Shown here: positions 50,542 through 60,782 of the stretch, in pieces
Layout: each line of letters opens with the position of its first letter
Numbering within the stretch: position 1 is the first letter of the stretch
Assembly (NCBI GenBank): GCA_963701815.1
Contig: CAVPBN010000024.1
Location: 124,001 to 188,000, forward strand
Source of the DNA: AP-15 sp963701815
GTDB lineage: Bacteria; Pseudomonadota; Alphaproteobacteria; ATCC43930; CGMCC-115725
Length of the DNA stretch: 64,000 nucleotides
Direction of reading: 5' to 3'
Translations under genes and position numbers: made by a program
Notes under the pieces: model-generated
Database searches by the model: none
The model's input: the letters and a program-made list of their open reading frames with translations, nothing else
Told to the model about the DNA's origin: nothing

Positions 50542-53500
50542 GCGACTGGGGCCGGTAGTAGGCGATAGACAGATGCGGGGTTGCTCTGCGGATCGAGGCG
50601 GACGCGCAGGCGCATCCCCCGGCAGGCCACGACGCGGCGCGTGAACGCCTCGTCGAGAGCAAATTCGGCGTCCGCGTTCATGCCGAAATCGTCGAGCGGC
50701 AGCTCGACGACGCCTTCATGAACGGCATGCGGATCGAGATTGACGGCGACGACGACAATGTTGGTCCGATCCGCCGTCATCTTCGCGTAGGACAAAATGT
50801 CCGCGCTGTCGCAGGCCAGAAAACGCAGATTGAGAAACTGCTGCAGCGCCGGATTCTCGCGCCGGAAGCGGTTGAGCACCCGGATGTCCTCTTTTATGTG
50901 GCCGGCCCGATCCCAGTCCCATACCTTATACTCATACTTTTCCGAGTTAAGATATTCCTCACGCTCGGGGATCGGCTTGTTTTCGCACAGTTCGAAACCA
51001 TTGTAGATCCCGTAAACCCCGGCCAACGTCGCGGCCAGCACCAAGCGGATGCGAAACGCCGGCCGGCCGCCCTCCTGCAGAAACGTCGGCAGGATGTCCG
51101 GTGTATTGGTGAAAAAGTTAGGACGGAAATATTCCTTGCTCGGTCCCTGCGTCAGCTCGGTCAGGTATTCGATCAGCTCGGTTTTGGTATTGCGCCAAGT
51201 GAAGTAGGTATAGGATTGGCTGAACCCTGCCTTGGCCAACGCCCGCATCATTTTCGGCCGGGTGAAGGCTTCGGCCAAAAAGATCGCATCGGGACAGCGC
51301 GCCTTGACCTCGCGAATCAGCCATTCCCAGAACGGCAGCGGCTTGGTGTGCGGATTGTCGACGCGAAAAATGCGCACCCCGGCATCGATCCAGAACAAGA
51401 CCGTGTCGCGCAATTCCTTCCATAACGCATCGCGATCGGGATTCTGAAAGTCGACGTTGACAATGTCCTCATATTTTTTTGGCGGGTTCTCGGCGTATTT
51501 GATCGTCCCGTCGGGACGGAAGCGAAACCACTGCGGATGCTCGCGGACCCACGGGTGATCGGGGGCGCATTGGACTGCAAAGTCGAGCGCCGCCTCGATC
51601 CCGGACGCTGCCGCAGCTTGAACAAAGCGCCGGAAATCCGCCAGCGTACCCAGCTCCGGGTTGACCGCCCGATGCCCGCCATCGGTCGAACCGATCGCAT
51701 AGGGGCTGCCCGGATCGCCGGGCTGCGCAACCGGGCTGTTGTCCTTGCCCTTCCGGTTCACCCGGCCGATCGGATGGATCGGGACGAGGTAAACGACGTC
51801 GAAACCAAGTTCTGCGATCTCGGGAAGCCGGGCGATGCAATCATCGAAGGTGGCGCTGCGGCCGGGCTGCCTGCCCTGGCTTCGCGGGAACATCTCGTAC
51901 CACGCTGCATAGCGGGCCACCCGGCGGTCGACGATGATTTCGAGCTCACGCGGATAGCGCACCGCATCGCTGCGCAGCGGAGATCGCGACATCGCATCGC
52001 GCAGTTCCGCCGACAGCATCAGCTCGCTGCGCCGCGCCCCATCGCCGGCATCAAAAGCGCGCAGCACTCCCTTAATCCGCTCCGCGTCGCCGGCGGCAGC
52101 CTGGGGCAGGATCGCCTCGACGATCGCCCGTCCTTCGACGAGCTCGAGCGCCCCCTCCAGCCCGGCTTCCCGCTTCTTGACGAATTCGTCGCGCCAGCTT
52201 TCGAACCGATCGATCCAGGCTTCGATCGTGTAACGCCACAGACCCACCCGATCGAGGGCGAAGCGACCCACCCATCTATCGTTGTCGAAGAAGGCGAGGG
52301 GCGTCTCGCGCCACTCTCCGTCGGCAGCGGCGTATCGGACGACGGCGCGGAGCTTGTCGTGCCCGTCGCAGAACAGATCCGCCCACACCTCGAACAGGTC
52401 GCCTTCGATCCGCTTTACCGGATAGCGACCGCCATCCAACTCGGGATACACGTCTTCGATCTGAATCCGCGCGTCGCGGCGCCACAGCGGCGGCATCTCG
52501 ACGACCGGGTCGGCACCGGCCGATGCTACGCCGATAACCTTCACCCCGAGCGGCTCGACGACGAGTTGGCCGGCAACGGCTTCGCAGGTATTCGGAAACA
52601 GCTCCGTCAGCCTGAACGGCGCGCCGCCGGGCGGCAAACCGAGCAAGGTATCCAGCATGGCCGGTCGCGACTCGCGCCGATCGCGGTTGACGAGGATCAG
52701 AGCGCGGTCCTTGCCGCTTTGGCTCTGTCGCATCAGGGCTACCAACTGATCATGCGCCTTGCTCGCCAAATGCTGCGGCCCCTCTTCGTTCAAGGCCGGG
52801 GCGGCCTGTTTCATCGCATTGATCTCGGCGATGAAGTCGCTGAGATCGAAGCGATCGGCCTCGCGCGCAGTTTTGCCGCCGGCGACGACCTCCAGGCGCC
52901 GCGACCATCCGTATTCGAACCCCATCGGCATCATAACGCCTGCCGAATACGTCGCCGCGAAGGCGTAAGCTTGGCGATAACGCGGCGCAATCTCGGATTG
53001 CGGCGTTCCTGCCGCCAACAGGTCGTTCACCAGCCGATCGGTGTCGTGACTCTCCGGAAAGCCGATCGACGGCGCGATGCGGCGAAATATTTCATATTGG
53101 TCGAGCAACCATGCGCTCTCGAAATCCCACCATTTGACGCTGTTGAACAGGTAGTCGAACCCGGCATCGCCCAGAGCCGAAACGGCCTCCTGCGGCGCGC
53201 CCAGATTCTCGGCGCAAAACACCGCCGCCGGCGACGCCGCCTTGACCGCGCCGATCAGACCGCGCCAGACCTGGGCCGGAACCTTGTAGGCGGCATCGCA
53301 GCGAAAGCCGGCGAAACCGAGGCCGATATAATGCTGCGCCAGCCGCTTGAAATAAGCGAGGATATCGCCCTGTTGCGGCGACCCGTAATCGAATTCGGCC
53401 AGATCGCCCCACACGGTCCTTTGCGACGGATCGGCAGGGTCGGTGGCAAACGGAGAAACGACATCGCCGGCAGCGTCGCGGGCAAACCAGTCCGGATGTT

Positions 53501-53933
53501 CAGCGACGAGAACGCTGTCTCGCGATGTGTGATTGACGACCAGGTCCATGATGACCCGAAGCCCGTGAGCACGCGCGGCTTCGGTGAAACCGCGCAGCAG
53601 CGAATCGTCGTCGCCGGTCTCGCCCTCTCGGAACCGCGGATTGAGACGATAATAATCCTTGACGGCGTAGAGGCTGCCCGAGAACCCCGGGTAGTGGAAC
53701 GGATTGAGATAGACGGTATTGAACCGCATTGCCGCAATCCGCGGCAGATGCTCCGCCCATTGCGAAATCGTGCCGGCGAGCGGCGGGAACAGATTGTAGA
53801 TGCGCAGGCCCTGGCGCACCGCACCAGACCCGGATGACGGGCGGCTCAAACCCGCCCTCCACAGCCATCGGCGATTATTGACCGCGTACCGAGCCGCAGC
53901 ATCGTCATCCGGCTTGCCCGACCGGAGAGGCAA
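50538..53933 (-). CDS. glgE: GlgE maltosyltransferase with an additional N-terminal GH13 domain
   Basis: An intact 1,131-residue frame, while GlgE alone is about 650-700. The C-terminal 650 residues are GlgE (GH13_3), which extends alpha-1,4-glucan from maltose-1-phosphate: YEMFPRSQGRQPGRSATFDD, GVRIFRVDNPHTKPLPFWEW with the nucleophile, and DAIFLAEAFTRPKMM. The first 480 residues form a second complete GH13 unit: RVIMDLVVNHTSRDSVLVAE, GFAGFRCDAAYKVPAQVW, AVFCAENLGAP and IGFPESHDTDRLVND. Its substrate is unknown. The start is uncertain: a TTG at 53933 or a TTG at 53849 behind tggagggcggg. It overlaps the otsA 3' end. Confidence 0.92.
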   Translation of the reverse strand: MPLRSGKPDDDAAARYAVNNRRWLWRAGLSRPSSGSGAVRQGLRIYNLFPPLAGTISQWAEHLPRIAAMRFNTVYLNPFHYPGFSGSLYAVKDYYRLNPRFREGETGDDDSLLRGFTEAARAHGLRVIMDLVVNHTSRDSVLVAEHPDWFARDAAGDVVSPFATDPADPSQRTVWGDLAEFDYGSPQQGDILAYFKRLAQHYIGLGFAGFRCDAAYKVPAQVWRGLIGAVKAASPAAVFCAENLGAPQEAVSALGDAGFDYLFNSVKWWDFESAWLLDQYEIFRRIAPSIGFPESHDTDRLVNDLLAAGTPQSEIAPRYRQAYAFAATYSAGVMMPMGFEYGWSRRLEVVAGGKTAREADRFDLSDFIAEINAMKQAAPALNEEGPQHLASKAHDQLVALMRQSQSGKDRALILVNRDRRESRPAMLDTLLGLPPGGAPFRLTELFPNTCEAVAGQLVVEPLGVKVIGVASAGADPVVEMPPLWRRDARIQIEDVYPELDGGRYPVKRIEGDLFEVWADLFCDGHDKLRAVVRYAAADGEWRETPLAFFDNDRWVGRFALDRVGLWRYTIEAWIDRFESWRDEFVKKREAGLEGALELVEGRAIVEAILPQAAAGDAERIKGVLRAFDAGDGARRSELMLSAELRDAMSRSPLRSDAVRYPRELEIIVDRRVARYAAWYEMFPRSQGRQPGRSATFDDCIARLPEIAELGFDVVYLVPIHPIGRVNRKGKDNSPVAQPGDPGSPYAIGSTDGGHRAVNPELGTLADFRRFVQAAAASGIEAALDFAVQCAPDHPWVREHPQWFRFRPDGTIKYAENPPKKYEDIVNVDFQNPDRDALWKELRDTVLFWIDAGVRIFRVDNPHTKPLPFWEWLIREVKARCPDAIFLAEAFTRPKMMRALAKAGFSQSYTYFTWRNTKTELIEYLTELTQGPSKEYFRPNFFTNTPDILPTFLQEGGRPAFRIRLVLAATLAGVYGIYNGFELCENKPIPEREEYLNSEKYEYKVWDWDRAGHIKEDIRVLNRFRRENPALQQFLNLRFLACDSADILSYAKMTADRTNIVVVAVNLDPHAVHEGVVELPLDDFGMNADAEFALDEAFTRRVVACRGMRLRVRLDPQSNPASVYRLLPAPVA

Positions 53934-55348
53934 AGAATTGACGCAGCCCGCTCAAGATGCTCGGGCGTTGCCGCCTTTCTCCGAGCGCCGAGAGAAACCG
54001 CTCGGCCCAGTCATCGATGTCGTTGGCCAGGAGGTGCGAAAACATCCGAGCATGGCGATCCCGGCGTTCGGCCAACGGCATTGCCAACGCCGTTTCGATC
54101 GCCGCGGCCATCGCCTCCGGCTCGTGCGGGTTGACGATCAGCGCGGCGTCCAATTCCGCCGCGGCCCCCGCGAATTGCGACAGCACCAGAACCCCCGGAT
54201 CTTCGGGATCCTGTGCGGCGACATATTCCTTGGCGACAAGATTCATGCCGTCGCGCAGCGGCGTCACCAAACCGACCTGGGCCGAACGGTAGAAGGCCGC
54301 CAATGTGGCGCGAGAATAGGATCGGTTGACATAACGGATCGGTGTCCAGGACGGCTCGCCGTGACGGCCATTGATCCTGACCGACGAGGGTGCTGATTTC
54401 ACGATCTATCTCGGCGTATTCCGGAACCTCGATTCGGCTTTTCGGCGTCATCTGGAGAAACGTCACTTGGCTGCGCGATGCCGGGTTGGCGTTGAGAAAG
54501 TGATCGAAAGCCTGCAGCCGTTGGGCGATGCCCTTTGAATAGTCGAGGCGATCGACCCCGATGATAAGACGCCGGCCGCCGAGGCTCGTCCGCAACTCTT
54601 CGGCCGCCGCCGAGCGCGCCGCCTTCCGCGCGGCCCGGGCGAAGATCCGGGTTCGGATCGCGACCGGAAAGGCGCCGATCTGAACCCGCCTTCCCGCCCA
54701 TTCGAAATTGGCGCGGCTTCGCCCGGCGACGCCGCCCTGGAGCTCGAAATAGCGGCCGAGATTCTCGGCATCATGCTCGGTCTGCAATCCGACGAGATCG
54801 TAATCGCTCAGCGTCCCGAGGGTTTCGGCGTGCTGCGGCAACGCCAGCAGGATATCCGGCGGCGGACACGGGATGTGCAGGAAGAAGCCGATCGCGTTGC
54901 CGTGGCCGCGGGCCCGCAATTCCTTGGCCAAGGACAGCAGATGGTAATCGTGCACCCAAATCACATCGTCCGGGCGGATCAGGCGCGACAATGCGTCGGC
55001 GAACAGCGCGTTCACCCGCAGATACCCGCCGAGTTCGATCGCGGTGAATTCGGCGAGATCGACGCGATAGTGGAGGATCGGCCACAGCACGCGATTGGCG
55101 AAGCCGTTATAGTATTCCTGAAAGTCGAGGGTCGAGAGATCGAGAGTAATGACCGTGCGGCCCCGCCGCTCGACTACCCTCGGCTCGGCCGTCGCCGCAT
55201 CGTCGCTGACCTTTCCGCTCCAGCCGAACCAGATCCCCTCGCGCCGTTTCAATGCCGCATCGACGGCGACGGCGAGCCCGCCAGCCTGGCGCGGTCCCTC
55301 GGGATCGGGGATCGATACCCGGTTTGAAACGACGATCAGCCGTGACAC
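53905..55348 (-). CDS. otsA: Trehalose-6-phosphate synthase, frameshifted
   Basis: GT20 retaining glucosyltransferase joining UDP-glucose and glucose-6-phosphate. It opens SRLIVVSNRVSIPDPEGPRQ and GGLAVAVDAALKRREGIWFG. Other marks are DDVIWVHDYHLLSLAKELR, IIGVDRLDYSKGIAQRLQAF and the C-terminal VGLVTPLRDGMNLVAKEYVA in a second frame. One extra base at about 54379 separates TLVGRINGRHGEPSWTPIRY. Corrected length is 480 residues. It starts with GTG at 55346-55348, 61 bp after otsB. Confidence 0.93.
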
Positions 55349-55409
55349 CGGGCTTTCCTCCGTTTGGCCGGCAGCTGCACGTCCCTGGTAGCGTAAATCG
55401 GCGGTGCAG

Positions 55410-56141
55410 TCATCGGCCGAGGCGTTTCAGCCAGCAGCGTACGTCACGAGGCCCCAAAAAACAGCCGGTAAGACCGGGCAGCGCCGCCCCGACCGAATAG
55501 GCCAGGCCGCCGCACGCCAATACGGCGTCAAAGCCGGCGCGATCCATTGCGTCGTCGGCGATAAACACCGGCTGTCGATCGATAAACGAGGCTTCGGCCA
55601 TGAACCGCTCGATCGCCTGTCCCTTGTCGAAGCCGGGAAGTCTGATCTCGAACACCCGATCGCCGGCAACCAGCTCCGGCGCTAATCCCGGAAATCGATC
55701 GATAAGTCGGGTAAGCGCCGAGGCCAGGGTCTTCGCCTCCAGATGGGCGCCACGGTAGTGCACGGCAAAGCTTACACGTTTGTCCTCGGCGAACGTCCCT
55801 GGAAAGCCGTCGAGCAGCCCGACCAGTTCCGACCAGAATGCCAAGGGCAATCTGTCTCGAGTGACCGGGCATACGGCTCCGCCGACCCGGTTGCGGATCT
55901 CGGCGCCGTGGATTCCGCCGGCGCATAGTCGCAGGGGCGCGAATAATCGATCCAGATCGCGGATCGGCCGGCCGCTGATCAGCGCGAGCGCCCCGTCGAG
56001 GCGGTGCTCCGCTGCGGCGAGCGCGCTGATCAAGGCTGCGGGAACACTGACCGCGTCAGGGTGAGGCGCCAGGTCGAGGAGCGTGCCGTCCACGTCGAGA
56101 AACAGCGCGATGTCCTGTGCTCTCAGATCCGCCGGCTTCAA
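55410..56141 (-). CDS. otsB: Trehalose-6-phosphate phosphatase
   Basis: HAD-family phosphatase that releases trehalose from OtsA product. Motif I is ALFLDVDGTLLDLAPHPDAV, motif II lies in ALISGRPIRDL, and the motif IV region is PVFIADDAMDRAGF. I chose TTG at 56139-56141 because it is preceded by gggggaag and gives 243 residues; a longer reading to 56273 has no conserved residues. It is the first gene of the nine-gene operon, so its promoter should lie in 56142-56319. Confidence 0.9.
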   Translation of the reverse strand: MKPADLRAQDIALFLDVDGTLLDLAPHPDAVSVPAALISALAAAEHRLDGALALISGRPIRDLDRLFAPLRLCAGGIHGAEIRNRVGGAVCPVTRDRLPLAFWSELVGLLDGFPGTFAEDKRVSFAVHYRGAHLEAKTLASALTRLIDRFPGLAPELVAGDRVFEIRLPGFDKGQAIERFMAEASFIDRQPVFIADDAMDRAGFDAVLACGGLAYSVGAALPGLTGCFLGPRDVRCWLKRLGR

Positions 56142-56319
56142 TTTGCTTCCCCCGAACCAACGGAATTCTAACGGGTTCGGTGCGGCGATGGTTCCAACCT
56201 GCCGGCGGCGCAGGGCCTCGGAGAATCCGCCGCATGCGTTCAGCCGCACCGCGCGGCGGTCGGGGGTTTGCAACGAGACACAGGCCGACGGAGTCGCTGC
56301 ATCGAAAGCCGGTCAGCCT

Positions 56320-57865
56320 TCACAGCACGACCTCGACAAGGTAGGGACCGGGTGCGGCGATGCCTTCTGCCAGATGGCGGTTGACATCCGCCATCGTCGT
56401 CGCCTGCGCTCCCGGCACGCCCATCGCCCGTGCCAGCCCGACCCAATCGAGGTCCGGGTGGCTGAGATCGAGCATGTCCAGCGCCTTGCGGCCGGGATTG
56501 CCGGCGCCGACATTGGCGAGCTCGCCGCGCAGGATCGCGTAGCTTCGGTTGGAAAACAGCAGTGTCGTGACGTCGAGACCCTCGCGCGCCTGCGTCCACA
56601 ACGCCTGCAAGGTGTACATTCCGCTGCCGTCGCCTTCGAGCGCGATGACCTTGCGGTCCGGGCAGGCCACTGCCGCGCCGGTTGCAACCGGCATGCCCAT
56701 GCCGATCGAGCCGCCCATGTTCGAGAGCCAGTCATGCGGCCGGGCCGAGCGGGTCGATGCGAAGAAGGCGCGCCCGGTGGTCACCGCCTCGTCCACGACA
56801 ATCGCGTTCTCGGGCAGCAGTGCGCCGAGCGAGGCGCCCAGAGCCTCGGGCGTGACCTTCCCTTCCGCCGGGGCCGGAGGCGGATCGTTGACGACCGGCG
56901 GCGGGGTCGATAGCGGCGCCGACCTCGTCGGCCAGCGCCGCGAGCGCGCCGATCAGGTCCTCGTCAGGCCGAGCCAGTACATGACCGACCGCGTCGGGCG
57001 GCGCCAGCAGGCTGGGCTTGTCGGGATAGGCGAAGAACGCGACCGGCATCTTCGAGCCGACGAGGATGATGTGCTTGAGACCGGAGAGTACCCTGAGCGC
57101 CTGATCGACGACGTAGGGCACCCGCTCGACGAAGACCCGTCCCCGCCCGCGCTGCGTCCGCGCGTTCGAGCCCTGCGCGATCAGCCTTGCTCCGGTCTTT
57201 GCGGCAATGCGGCCGGCGAGGTCGAGCCCGTCCTGACGCAGAGCGCGCCCGGTGACGAGGAGCAGACAGGGCTCGCCCGAGCGCAACGCCCGCGCCGCCT
57301 CGGCCACCGCATCGGGCGACACCGGCTTCGGAGGTTCGGGCGGCGGCACCGGAGCCGGGCCGGAACCTTCGTTCCACGCGGTGTCGGCCGGCAGGATCAG
57401 GGTGGCGATCCGGCCCGGCGGCATGCGGGCGGCGGCGATCGCCGCCGCCCCGTCGGCAGCGATCGCATGTGCGTCGGGCGAGGTCCTGACCCAATGCGAA
57501 AACGGTTTTGCCGCCGTTTCGATGTCGGTGGTCAACGGTGCGTCGTAGCGGCGGTGGTAGGTTGCGTGGTCGCCGACGATATTGACCATCGGCGTCGATG
57601 CCTTGTTGGCGTTGTGGATGTTGGCGAGCCCGTTGGCCATTCCGGGGCCGAGATGCAACAGCGTCGCCGCCGGCCGTCCGGTCATCCGCGCATAGCCGTC
57701 GGCAGCGCCGGTGACGACGCCCTCGAACAGGCCAAGCACGCAGCGCATCCCGTCGACCCGATCGAGTGCCGCAACGAAGTGCATCTCCGAGGTCCCGGGA
57801 TTGGCAAAGCACACTTCGACGCCGCCGCCGACCAGAGTGCGCACCAGGCTTTCCGCGCCATTCAT
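56320..57865 (-). CDS. ThDP-dependent acetolactate synthase/decarboxylase-like enzyme, frameshifted
   Basis: A 514-residue (corrected) ThDP enzyme. The N-terminal PYR domain has VCFANPGTSEMHFVAALDRV and CVLGLFEGVVTGAADGYARM with the activating Glu. The PP domain has VIALEGDGSGMYTLQALWTQ and LLFSNRSYAILRGELANVGA. An indel in the run around 56908-56925 shifts the frame at DPPPVVND. It is distinct from the ThDP enzyme at 25-27 kb. Proteins of this type are annotated as acetolactate synthase large-subunit homologues; no small subunit or partner gene is adjacent. Function is not settled. Confidence 0.82.
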
Positions 57866-58052
57866 CAGGCCTCTCCGTAGATTGAGCGTCGCCAGAGGCG
57901 CACAGCATGCCCGCTGCGGTCGGTCGCTTCAAGGCGCCGACGCCCGAAAGCGGCGGACCCGATCCAAGACCGGGGCGCCGTCGGCGTAGGACTTCAGAAC
58001 CGCAAAGCTGAGGCCAAAGCGCGCGGGCCTTCGGACGTCCCCCGGACAATGG

Positions 58053-58124
58053 TGCCCCGGGTCGGATTTGAACCAACGGCCTACCGCTTACGAAGCGGTT
58101 GCTCTACCGCTGAGCTACCGGGGC
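58053..58124 (-). tRNA. tRNA-Thr (anticodon CGU)
   Basis: A complete cloverleaf on the minus strand. The acceptor stem is GCCCCGG/CCGGGGC, the D arm GCTC-AGCGGTA-GAGC, and the anticodon stem ACCGC/GCGGT with loop TTCGTAA, giving anticodon CGT for ACG codons. The T arm is GTTGG-TTCAAAT-CCGAC, and the discriminator base is A. It is 72 nt without CCA; CCA is encoded at 58050-58052. Confidence 0.95.
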
Positions 58125-58197
58125 GCCAGCCATTCTTACCGTGTTCCGCCGGCGCGGCCAAGCCGGTCGCCGGAAGAAAACCTCGTGCGAACCGCAG

Positions 58198-59601
58198 TCA
58201 TCCCGCCGCCGTGTCCACGGCCGGCGGCTTGGCAGGGAATATCGCGAGCGGCACGGTCGCCGGCGGCAAGACGGCAGCCGAAACCGCCCGCACCGGGACA
58301 CGCCGGTGAAGCGCATCGAAGCTGCCGCAATGCGGGCAGAGCGAGCGCCATTCCAGATTTTCGCCTCGGCAATTCGAGCATACATAGCGGGGGTCGGGGG
58401 CGGCCGAAGCGGCGCGGTCGAGCCATTCGCGCACACGGGTGAAATCCTGATGCTCGGCCTCTTCCAGCCGGGCCATCAACAGGCACGCCCGCGAGGTCGG
58501 CTCGGGTCCGGCCGAAGCGGCATTCTGAATCGGGACGGCCAATGTCTGTTCGAGATGGCGCCGGGCCTCGCCCCAAAGCTGCGCCGCCAGCGCCGCCTCG
58601 GCCAGTGCCGCATGGCTCTCGCAGGCATCGGGGTTCTGCGACGCGAGCCGCTCAAAGCGCTTGACCCGGGCGAGCGGCGCCTCGTCGCCGCCGATCTCCG
58701 CATAGAGTCGCGCCAGCGCCGGATCGGGTGCGGTGTGCCAGGCGCGTTCGATCGCTTTGGCCGCCGCCCCGGTCCTGCCCTCCGCGAGCAGCAGCCTGGC
58801 ATGATGCCCTGCCGGTGCGGCGAGATCGGGCGTCAATCCCTGGGCCTCCGCCGCCAGCGCGATACCGTGGCGACGGTCGCCGGCGGCAATTGCGGCGCGG
58901 CTCAACTCGTATAGGATCACGCCGCGCTGATGGCGGCCGCGCTCGGCCGGGATCGAACCGCGCTTGGCCGCCCGCGCCAGGGTGTCGCGCGCAGCCTCCC
59001 ATTTGCCGTCGCGCACCTCGAGATCGAGCAGGCTGCGCGCCACCCAGCCGGCGTTCGGGCGCAAAACTCTGGCGCGCTCGGCCAGCCGCATGGCCGTCGC
59101 CCGCTCACCCTCGTGCATGGCCTGGTTGAACAGCCCGCGAAGCCCGAGAAACTCGGTCTCCGGTCGCTCCAGCATCGCCGTGAAATAATTCTTTGCCGCG
59201 CTTTCGTCGCCCGCGAGCTGCGCCGCCTGGGCGGACAGCAGCAGGGTCAGCGGGGGCTCGGCAAGAAGCGCGTCGGCACGGCGGGCGTGGCGCTTCGCCT
59301 CTTGCGGATCGCCGGCGGCAACCGCGACCATACCCCGGCTCAAGGCTCGGTAACCGGCTCGGCGCCGCCGCTCGCGACGGCGGCGCAGCAGCGCGCGCGG
59401 GCTGCCGAGTATCAGCCGCAACATCCGCAACAGCAACACGACGGCGAATGCTGCGAGCGCGGTGGCCGCGGTCAGTACGGCGACCGAGGTTTCCACCCGC
59501 CAACCCTGCCAAACGATCGCGACCCGGCCCGGATGGTCGGCAAACCAGACGGCGGCGGCGATCAGCGCCGCCGTGGCGAGCAATGCGCCGATCATGCGCA
59601 T
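58198..59601 (-). CDS. hemY: HemY-family tetratricopeptide membrane protein
   Basis: A 467-residue inner-membrane protein conserved next to hemD in proteobacteria. Two N-terminal transmembrane helices (residues about 3-20 and 40-60) frame a short loop, then an Arg-rich stretch, then TPR-like helices (SRGMVAVAAGDPQEAKRHAR, LAGDESAAKNYFTAML). The C terminus carries a possible zinc ribbon, YVCSNCRGENLEWRSLCPHC, frequent in alphaproteobacterial HemY. Its exact role in haem synthesis is undefined. The start overlaps the mitofilin-like gene stop by one base (TGATG). Confidence 0.9.
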   Translation of the reverse strand: MRMIGALLATAALIAAAVWFADHPGRVAIVWQGWRVETSVAVLTAATALAAFAVVLLLRMLRLILGSPRALLRRRRERRRRAGYRALSRGMVAVAAGDPQEAKRHARRADALLAEPPLTLLLSAQAAQLAGDESAAKNYFTAMLERPETEFLGLRGLFNQAMHEGERATAMRLAERARVLRPNAGWVARSLLDLEVRDGKWEAARDTLARAAKRGSIPAERGRHQRGVILYELSRAAIAAGDRRHGIALAAEAQGLTPDLAAPAGHHARLLLAEGRTGAAAKAIERAWHTAPDPALARLYAEIGGDEAPLARVKRFERLASQNPDACESHAALAEAALAAQLWGEARRHLEQTLAVPIQNAASAGPEPTSRACLLMARLEEAEHQDFTRVREWLDRAASAAPDPRYVCSNCRGENLEWRSLCPHCGSFDALHRRVPVRAVSAAVLPPATVPLAIFPAKPPAVDTAAG

Positions 59602-60782
59602 CAGGATGGCGTTTCGGTCTTGGCCGGCGCCTCGGACTTGCTCGGCGCCTCCGCCGGAGGGTCAGCCGGCACAGCCCGCGGCGCGCCGGCAATCCCTGCC
59701 GCCAGCAGCTGTTGCAGCCGAGCGAGCGCTGCTTCGGCCGCCGCCCGTTGCCGCGCCGAACGCAGCCACGGCGTCGCCGCCTGGGCATCGCCGCCGCGCA
59801 ACGCGCCGAGTGCCGCGATCGCCTTCGGCAGCTCGCCATGTTCGAGGGCGTCCTGCGCGACGCCGATCGCGGCCTCCGGGCCGGTTTGCCCGGCATTGTC
59901 GATCCGGCGGATCGTCACCAGCGAGCGCAGCCGGACCAGGGTCTGCGTCCACCAATCCGCGGCCGGGGGCGACGCCGGGCGGGCGACCGGGTCGGCCAGT
60001 TCGGCCAGCCGGAGCTTCAGCATTGCATCGCCGGCGACGCCGCTGCGGGCGGTCGCGGCAAGCGGCCCGGCGGCGGCGACCAGCTCCGGACGGTCACGCG
60101 CAAGCGCTGCAAACGTATCGTATTCGGCGGCGAAGGGCTGCGTCGTCTCGACCGCCTGCCGCAGCTGCATCAGCGCCAGCAGCAGGGACAGATTGGTCCT
60201 GTCGGCGCGGCCTTGCGCCTGCGCCCGATTTTCGAACGCGGCCAGCCGGACCGCGAGATCGGCGGAAATCTTGTCGAGGCGGATCAATTCCTGCTGCATC
60301 TTTTGCGCGTCCGCGGCGGCGCTTGCCGCCTGCGCATCGGTGGCGGCGAGCCGCTGGCCGAGATGTTGCAGCATCGTCTGCATCGCGGTGACGGCAGCCG
60401 CGGCGTCGCCGCTATTGCCGGCGGCTTCGAGCCGCTCGACCCGTCGCGCCAACGCCGCTTCGGCCGATTTGATCGCCTCGACATCGCCATTTGGCAGGAC
60501 CGGCCGCTTCTCGACAGCGCCGATCCGAGCGGAGAGCGCCTCGTATTCGGCGGGCTGGACCGAGGATGTCCCGCGCCATGGCAGCAGCGGCGCCATCGCC
60601 GGCGCCCAGAACGGCGATAGGGCGACCGTGGCGACCACCAAGACCAGGACCCCGGCAAGCCAGATCGCCCAGGGTGCGAAACGCGGCGCGACGGGGTTCG
60701 GTTGCGCTCTGCCTTCGGCAGATGGAGCCGACTCCGGCGCGGCGGCCTGACCTGGATATTCTTCGCCCGGCGCCGCGGTCAT
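59601..60782 (-). CDS. Mitofilin-family (COG4223-like) inner-membrane protein
   Basis: A 393-residue protein between hemD and hemY. A Pro/Ala-rich cytoplasmic head is followed by one transmembrane helix (residues about 37-58), then a long coiled coil (YEALSARIGAVEKR through MQQELIRLDKISADLAVRL), then a helical C-terminal domain (WWTQTLVRLRSLVTIRR) and a Lys/Glu-rich tail. This is the alphaproteobacterial relative of mitofilin/Mic60, proposed to shape inner membranes. The start at 60782 overlaps the hemD stop (ATGA). Confidence 0.85.
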   Translation of the reverse strand: MTAAPGEEYPGQAAAPESAPSAEGRAQPNPVAPRFAPWAIWLAGVLVLVVATVALSPFWAPAMAPLLPWRGTSSVQPAEYEALSARIGAVEKRPVLPNGDVEAIKSAEAALARRVERLEAAGNSGDAAAAVTAMQTMLQHLGQRLAATDAQAASAAADAQKMQQELIRLDKISADLAVRLAAFENRAQAQGRADRTNLSLLLALMQLRQAVETTQPFAAEYDTFAALARDRPELVAAAGPLAATARSGVAGDAMLKLRLAELADPVARPASPPAADWWTQTLVRLRSLVTIRRIDNAGQTGPEAAIGVAQDALEHGELPKAIAALGALRGGDAQAATPWLRSARQRAAAEAALARLQQLLAAGIAGAPRAVPADPPAEAPSKSEAPAKTETPS

